Shown: positions 61,801 to 64,000 of the stretch, one piece after another | Position numbering within the stretch: position 1 is the stretch's first letter | Layout of the letters: each line of letters begins with the position of its first letter | DNA from: Lumbricus terrestris | Taxonomy: Eukaryota > Annelida > Clitellata > Crassiclitellata > Lumbricidae | Reading direction: 5' to 3' | DNA length: 64,000 nucleotides | NCBI GenBank assembly: GCA_949752735.1 | Contig: OX457039.1 | Span: forward strand, 26,118,420-26,182,419 | Translations under genes and position numbers: made by a program | Notes under the pieces: generated by a model | Databases searched by the model: none | The model's input: only the letters and a program-made list of their open reading frames with translations | What the model was told of the DNA's origin: nothing

Positions 61801-61929
61801 TCTTTGAACATAATTATAACTCTTTTAGAGTGAATTCGTGTGCTTCTTATTACCTGTCAAACAATCAACAAATCCCAGCAGGGTAAAAATCGTGATGTAC
61901 CTCAAAAGATACGTCCTCACAATCCTCAT
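40789..61929 (-). CDS. SCPEP1: Serine carboxypeptidase, retinoid-inducible (SCPEP1)-like, 11 exons, complete
   Basis: Exons (minus strand, 5' to 3'): 61854-61929, 60502-60662, 59728-59817, 58976-59131, 58158-58232, 56908-57018, 51859-52135, 43848-43910, 43195-43272, 42013-42173, 40789-40857. All junctions are GT-AG, phases agree throughout, and the sum is 1317 nt (438 aa), close to human SCPEP1 (452). An N-terminal signal peptide ([15 protein letters not shown]) implies the secretory/lysosomal route. Family S10 motifs: [10 protein letters not shown] (oxyanion region), catalytic Ser in GQSYGGK, Asp in YQGQLDLI, His in AGHSVPSD split between exons 10 and 11. It should remove C-terminal residues from peptides at acid pH. 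The usual ALGDSWISP block reads VMGNAWISP here. The model is inferred from homology and splice signals, without transcripts. Confidence 0.9.
41740..41990. repeat. 12-bp minisatellite GATTGAGGAATG in SCPEP1-like intron 10
   Basis: About 20 units with TTAAGGAATGGA variants, ending about 20 bp from the exon 10 donor. Confidence 0.93.
42013..42173 (-). CDS. SCPEP1: SCPEP1-like exon 10
   Basis: 161 nt, acceptor CACTACAG, donor GTCAAT (weak). Encodes MDWVEKLQW...[10 protein letters not shown], carrying the catalytic His. A 12-bp minisatellite starts about 20 bp past the donor. Confidence 0.93.
43195..43272 (-). CDS. SCPEP1: SCPEP1-like exon 9 (catalytic Asp)
   Basis: 78 nt, acceptor CGTTTTAG, donor GTAAGT. 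Encodes [16 protein letters not shown]; catalytic Asp in GQLDLI. Confidence 0.93.
43573..43677. repeat. 34-bp tandem repeat x3 in SCPEP1-like intron 8
   Basis: Three near-identical copies of AGAAGCTGGGAAACCACCTC plus 14 bp more. The unit is not a multiple of 3. Confidence 0.95.
43848..43910 (-). CDS. SCPEP1: SCPEP1-like exon 8
   Basis: 63 nt, acceptor TGATTTCACAG, donor GTAAGC. Encodes [19 protein letters not shown], aligned with the family's VF..M..DFMKPV segment. Confidence 0.85.
44177..44448 (+). mobile_element. 5'-truncated LINE 3' end
   Basis: Encodes [20 protein letters not shown]...[12 protein letters not shown] to YAWRHWT-stop, a LINE RT C-terminus. (AAG)n tail; TSD AATATATCGA at 44167-44176 and 44449-44458. 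Lies in SCPEP1-like intron 7. Confidence 0.88.
44592..45916. repeat. CATATAACA-type satellite array, interrupted
   Basis: Units of CATATAACA/ATAACA at 44592-44750 resume at 45771-45916 after the TA-flanked transposon. Confidence 0.9.
44753..45768. mobile_element. TA-flanked non-autonomous transposon with repeated GGGGCAAGAGTGGCC cores (pogo/Tc1-like)
   Basis: TIRs GAGGAGAGTGGGGCAAGAGC and GAGGAGGGTGGGGCAAGTGC (right, reverse complement), TSD TA. 1016 bp, no transposase. The TIR core recurs inside at 45120, 45145, 45527 and as a perfect palindrome at 45548-45581. Confidence 0.85.
46544..48245 (+). pseudogene. RTE-like ORF, 5' part: APE endonuclease and start of RT
   Basis: ATG at 46544. Endonuclease motifs: [47 protein letters not shown] begins with [13 protein letters not shown]. 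The frame is cut within WTQST by the DNA transposon at 48246. It encodes a protein that nicks target DNA and primes reverse transcription from the nick. Without the inserted element and one TSD copy the frame continues exactly at 50459, giving 1012 codons with a single internal TGA. Confidence 0.9.
48246..50450 (-). mobile_element. hAT-like DNA transposon (2205 bp) inserted in the RTE-like LINE
   Basis: TIRs TAGGGTGGTGCTTA and TAGGGTGGAGCTTA (right, reverse complement). TSD ATCAACAT at 48238-48245 and 50451-50458. The YARNG-type terminus and 8-bp TSD fit hAT. It carries a broken minus-strand transposase. Confidence 0.93.
48593..50090 (-). pseudogene. hAT-like transposase remnant
   Basis: Recognisable blocks in order: [122 protein letters not shown]. 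The DTT..N.GR, CRHH and MHHAR signatures belong to a widespread invertebrate transposase family that I recognise but cannot name with certainty. At least two frameshifts (near 49330 and 49215) and in-frame stops (near 49797 and in the LEQKL region) inactivate it. Confidence 0.82.
50459..51792 (+). pseudogene. RTE-like ORF, 3' part: RT palm, thumb and C-terminus
   Basis: RT motifs: [61 protein letters not shown] (catalytic YADD), [19 protein letters not shown]-terminal [15 protein letters not shown]. One nonsense codon (TGA at 51298-51300, probably ancestral TGG) interrupts an otherwise open frame, which ends at TGA 51790-51792. Confidence 0.9.
51859..52135 (-). CDS. SCPEP1: SCPEP1-like exon 7
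   Basis: 277 nt, acceptor TTACACGCAG, donor GTATAA. Encodes the helical cap and [19 protein letters not shown]. Transposons lie within about 50 bp of its donor and 100 bp of its acceptor. Confidence 0.92.
52232..52445 (-). mobile_element. LINE 3' fragment next to SCPEP1-like exon 7
   Basis: Minus strand encodes [18 protein letters not shown] then, after a frameshift, [19 protein letters not shown], the usual LINE C-terminal tail, ending (TGA)3. Its 3' end is about 97 bp from the exon 7 acceptor. Confidence 0.8.
52526..53740 (-). mobile_element. Mariner-type element with long TIRs
   Basis: Ends CACCGTGATTCAAAAAAA in inverted orientation, adjacent to TA. TIRs extend about 300-390 bp and each contains a diverged internal direct repeat of about 215 bp. 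The centre retains a transposase C-terminus. Confidence 0.85.
52876..53296 (-). pseudogene. Mariner transposase C-terminal remnant (DD37D type)
   Basis: Minus strand: [36 protein letters not shown], then in another frame [20 protein letters not shown]. The second catalytic Asp (normally QDGAPAH) is lost. The N-terminal half is absent. Confidence 0.85.
53762..55354 (+). mobile_element. Mariner-type (DD37D) transposon, near-complete
   Basis: TIRs CAGGGTGGGCCAGCATAAAT, extending about 125 bp at both ends, TSD TA (53760-53761 and 55355-55356). 1593 bp with a single-gene transposase. Confidence 0.95.
53967..55036 (+). pseudogene. Mariner DD37D transposase, two lesions
   Basis: About 356 codons from ATG 53967. 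N-terminal helix-turn-helix region ([17 protein letters not shown], and [19 protein letters not shown]). Catalytic blocks [18 protein letters not shown] and [10 protein letters not shown], with 37 residues between the second and third Asp. Lesions: a TAG for the Trp before FSDEK (54424-54426) and loss of one C in a C-run near 54810 that shifts frame before NSPDLNP. Otherwise open to the TAG at 55034-55036, implying a recent insertion. Confidence 0.93.
56908..57018 (-). CDS. SCPEP1: SCPEP1-like exon 6
   Basis: 111 nt, phase 0, donor GTAAGT, acceptor AAATATAG. Encodes [16 protein letters not shown]; the start boundary is slightly less certain than the rest. Confidence 0.88.
57235..57500. mobile_element. 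hAT MITE (266 bp) in SCPEP1-like intron 5
   Basis: TIRs CAAGGCCGGATTAA and CAGGGCCGGATTAA. TSD GTCCTTTA at 57227-57234 and 57501-57508. Internal GATGAC-(T)n-AGTC modules. Confidence 0.93.
57724..58093 (+). mobile_element. CATGGGCGCCCGCA family, deleted copy 3
   Basis: Ends CATGGGCGCCCGCA and (reverse complement) CATGGTCGCCCGCA. 370 bp, no matching TSD; carries an ACTAATGAT-type repeat at 57835-57925. It lies 65 bp downstream of SCPEP1-like exon 5, in intron 5. Confidence 0.75.
58158..58232 (-). CDS. SCPEP1: SCPEP1-like exon 5 (catalytic Ser)
   Basis: 75 nt, phase 0, acceptor TTTTTTTTAG, donor GTAGGT. Encodes [14 protein letters not shown] with the nucleophile in GQSYGGK. Confidence 0.95.
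58976..59131 (-). CDS. SCPEP1: SCPEP1-like exon 4
   Basis: 156 nt, phase 0, acceptor TTCGCAG, donor GTTGTA. Encodes [15 protein letters not shown], a near-invariant S10 block. Confidence 0.95.
59728..59817 (-). CDS. SCPEP1: SCPEP1-like exon 3 (oxyanion GGPGGSS)
   Basis: 90 nt, phase 0, acceptor ATTTACAG, donor GTAGGT. Encodes [19 protein letters not shown]. Confidence 0.95.
59927..60056. repeat. 36-bp tandem repeat, about 4 copies, in SCPEP1-like intron 2
   Basis: Copies share CTGGCATGGTATCAGTC and GGTTGGAAACCTATTG. Confidence 0.92.
60502..60662 (-). CDS. SCPEP1: SCPEP1-like exon 2
   Basis: Acceptor TACGATGCAG, donor GTAGAC. Encodes [20 protein letters not shown] to WIIWLQ, matching the family's N-terminal strand region. 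Confidence 0.93.
61075..61265 (+). repeat. Dispersed repeat R3, copy 2
   Basis: Inverted relative to 37180-37345. It lies in SCPEP1-like intron 1. Confidence 0.65.
61854..61929 (-). CDS. SCPEP1: SCPEP1-like exon 1 (signal peptide)
   Basis: ATG at 61927-61929; 25 codons plus 1 nt, then GTAATA. Encodes [11 protein letters not shown] and a hydrophobic core. Confidence 0.85.
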
Positions 61930-62765
61930 CTCAACGAAAGAGATTTTCTGCAAGAAAAACGTTTAGTCTGTTGGTGATGAGAAGAAAGTGAGCAAACCTA
62001 AAGATTGAATTGATCCAGTTGCAGGGTTGGAGATATAAAAAAAGAACACAAAAAGAAAGGCGCAACAAAAACCAAGTCATAATCAGGTCAAAGGTCATAT
62101 GTTCTAAATACGTGTTGGTCAGCTTCGAATACGTTACAACATAGATGCACTGTTGATGACGTGGCGTGTGCAGGTTGGGATGGAAGTTGGGAGAACGATC
62201 TCCCACCTTTACCAGAAGTGGAGGTCAACGTATACATGTCCTATTAGTTTACAGTTCTCCATTGCTTTTGATTCTCATATTATATGGACTTGTTCATCCA
62301 ATTCAGGTGGTAGTTATACGCCTCTGTATTGATGCAAATAAGTTAATTCTCTAAATGAAAAACCATACGAGGTTATCACACATAAGGGCGTAATAGAACG
62401 CAATATCACACCAGAGATTAAACTAATTGGAAGTAGGCCTATCCATGAGATCTACCAACAGCTCAGTCCAGAAACATTGCGTCTCGATTGTCTCCCATTT
62501 TTTAGTAGATGGGACTGTAGGCAGCCAATTAAGTGTGGATTTGGCATCAAGTAAAGACTTTCCCCAATATTCCTAAATTGCATGTCATCGCAAAACACGT
62601 CATTATAGGCCTATCACGCTAGGTCAACACTGTCTTAAGTCGACGACTGTTTTGCAAAAGACAGGCACTATAATAATTATTGCATTAGGCCTACATCGTA
62701 TAGCATGACATAAGGTCATTTTTAAATCACATTATATTTTATAACATATATTTTATAACACGCAT
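61930..62765. other. Upstream region of SCPEP1-like gene
   Basis: 5' UTR and promoter side. No TATA box or other signal that I would assert; no gene on either strand. Confidence 0.4.
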
Positions 62766-62772
62766 TCATTTC

Positions 62773-64000
<1,228 letters not shown>

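Overview
This is a TE-rich window of a eukaryotic genome: multi-exon genes with GT-AG introns, abundant tri- and tetranucleotide microsatellites, and nested LINEs, hAT and Tc1/mariner-type transposons, Helitrons, tRNA-derived SINEs and a Polinton/Maverick. The content suits a marine invertebrate metazoan (echinoderm-, hemichordate- or lophotrochozoan-like). I cannot fix the phylum from sequence alone.

Layout. (1) 1-4.6 kb is part of a Polinton/Maverick, all minus strand: two tandem paralogous putative virion proteins, a chromodomain integrase, a conserved unknown, a small basic protein with a hydrophobic tail, an A32-like packaging ATPase and a RING-finger protein. It continues beyond the left edge. 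(2) 4.6-15.3 kb is non-coding: a degenerate tandem module, a dispersed 190-bp repeat, and two copies of a mobile repeat with a microsatellite core. (3) 15.3-24.4 kb holds two exons of an SLC41-family Mg2+ transporter gene (minus strand). Its large first intron contains a 2.7-kb hAT-like element with two nested elements, a LINE 3' end with a nested hAT MITE, and minisatellites. (4) 24.4-40.4 kb is intergenic: Helitron ends, two hAT-like elements with 8-bp TSDs, two tRNA-SINEs and many low-complexity tracts. (5) 40.5-61.9 kb is a complete 11-exon gene (minus strand, 438 codons) for a retinoid-inducible serine carboxypeptidase (SCPEP1)-like enzyme, assembled here from exon homology and phase-compatible splice sites. 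Its terminal exon is tandemly duplicated. Introns 6 and 7 are packed with transposons: a full-length RTE-like LINE split by a hAT-like element, a TA-flanked element with repeated TIR cores, and two DD37D mariners. (6) 62.8-63.3 kb is another LINE 3' end with a long GATA tail.

The two host genes are separate housekeeping-type genes, a lysosomal/secretory carboxypeptidase and a membrane Mg2+ carrier; nothing suggests they cooperate. The Polinton genes form a compact virus-like cassette with overlapping or near-touching ends. The most informative structure is the nesting order of transposons, readable from target-site duplications (TSDs) and restored reading frames.
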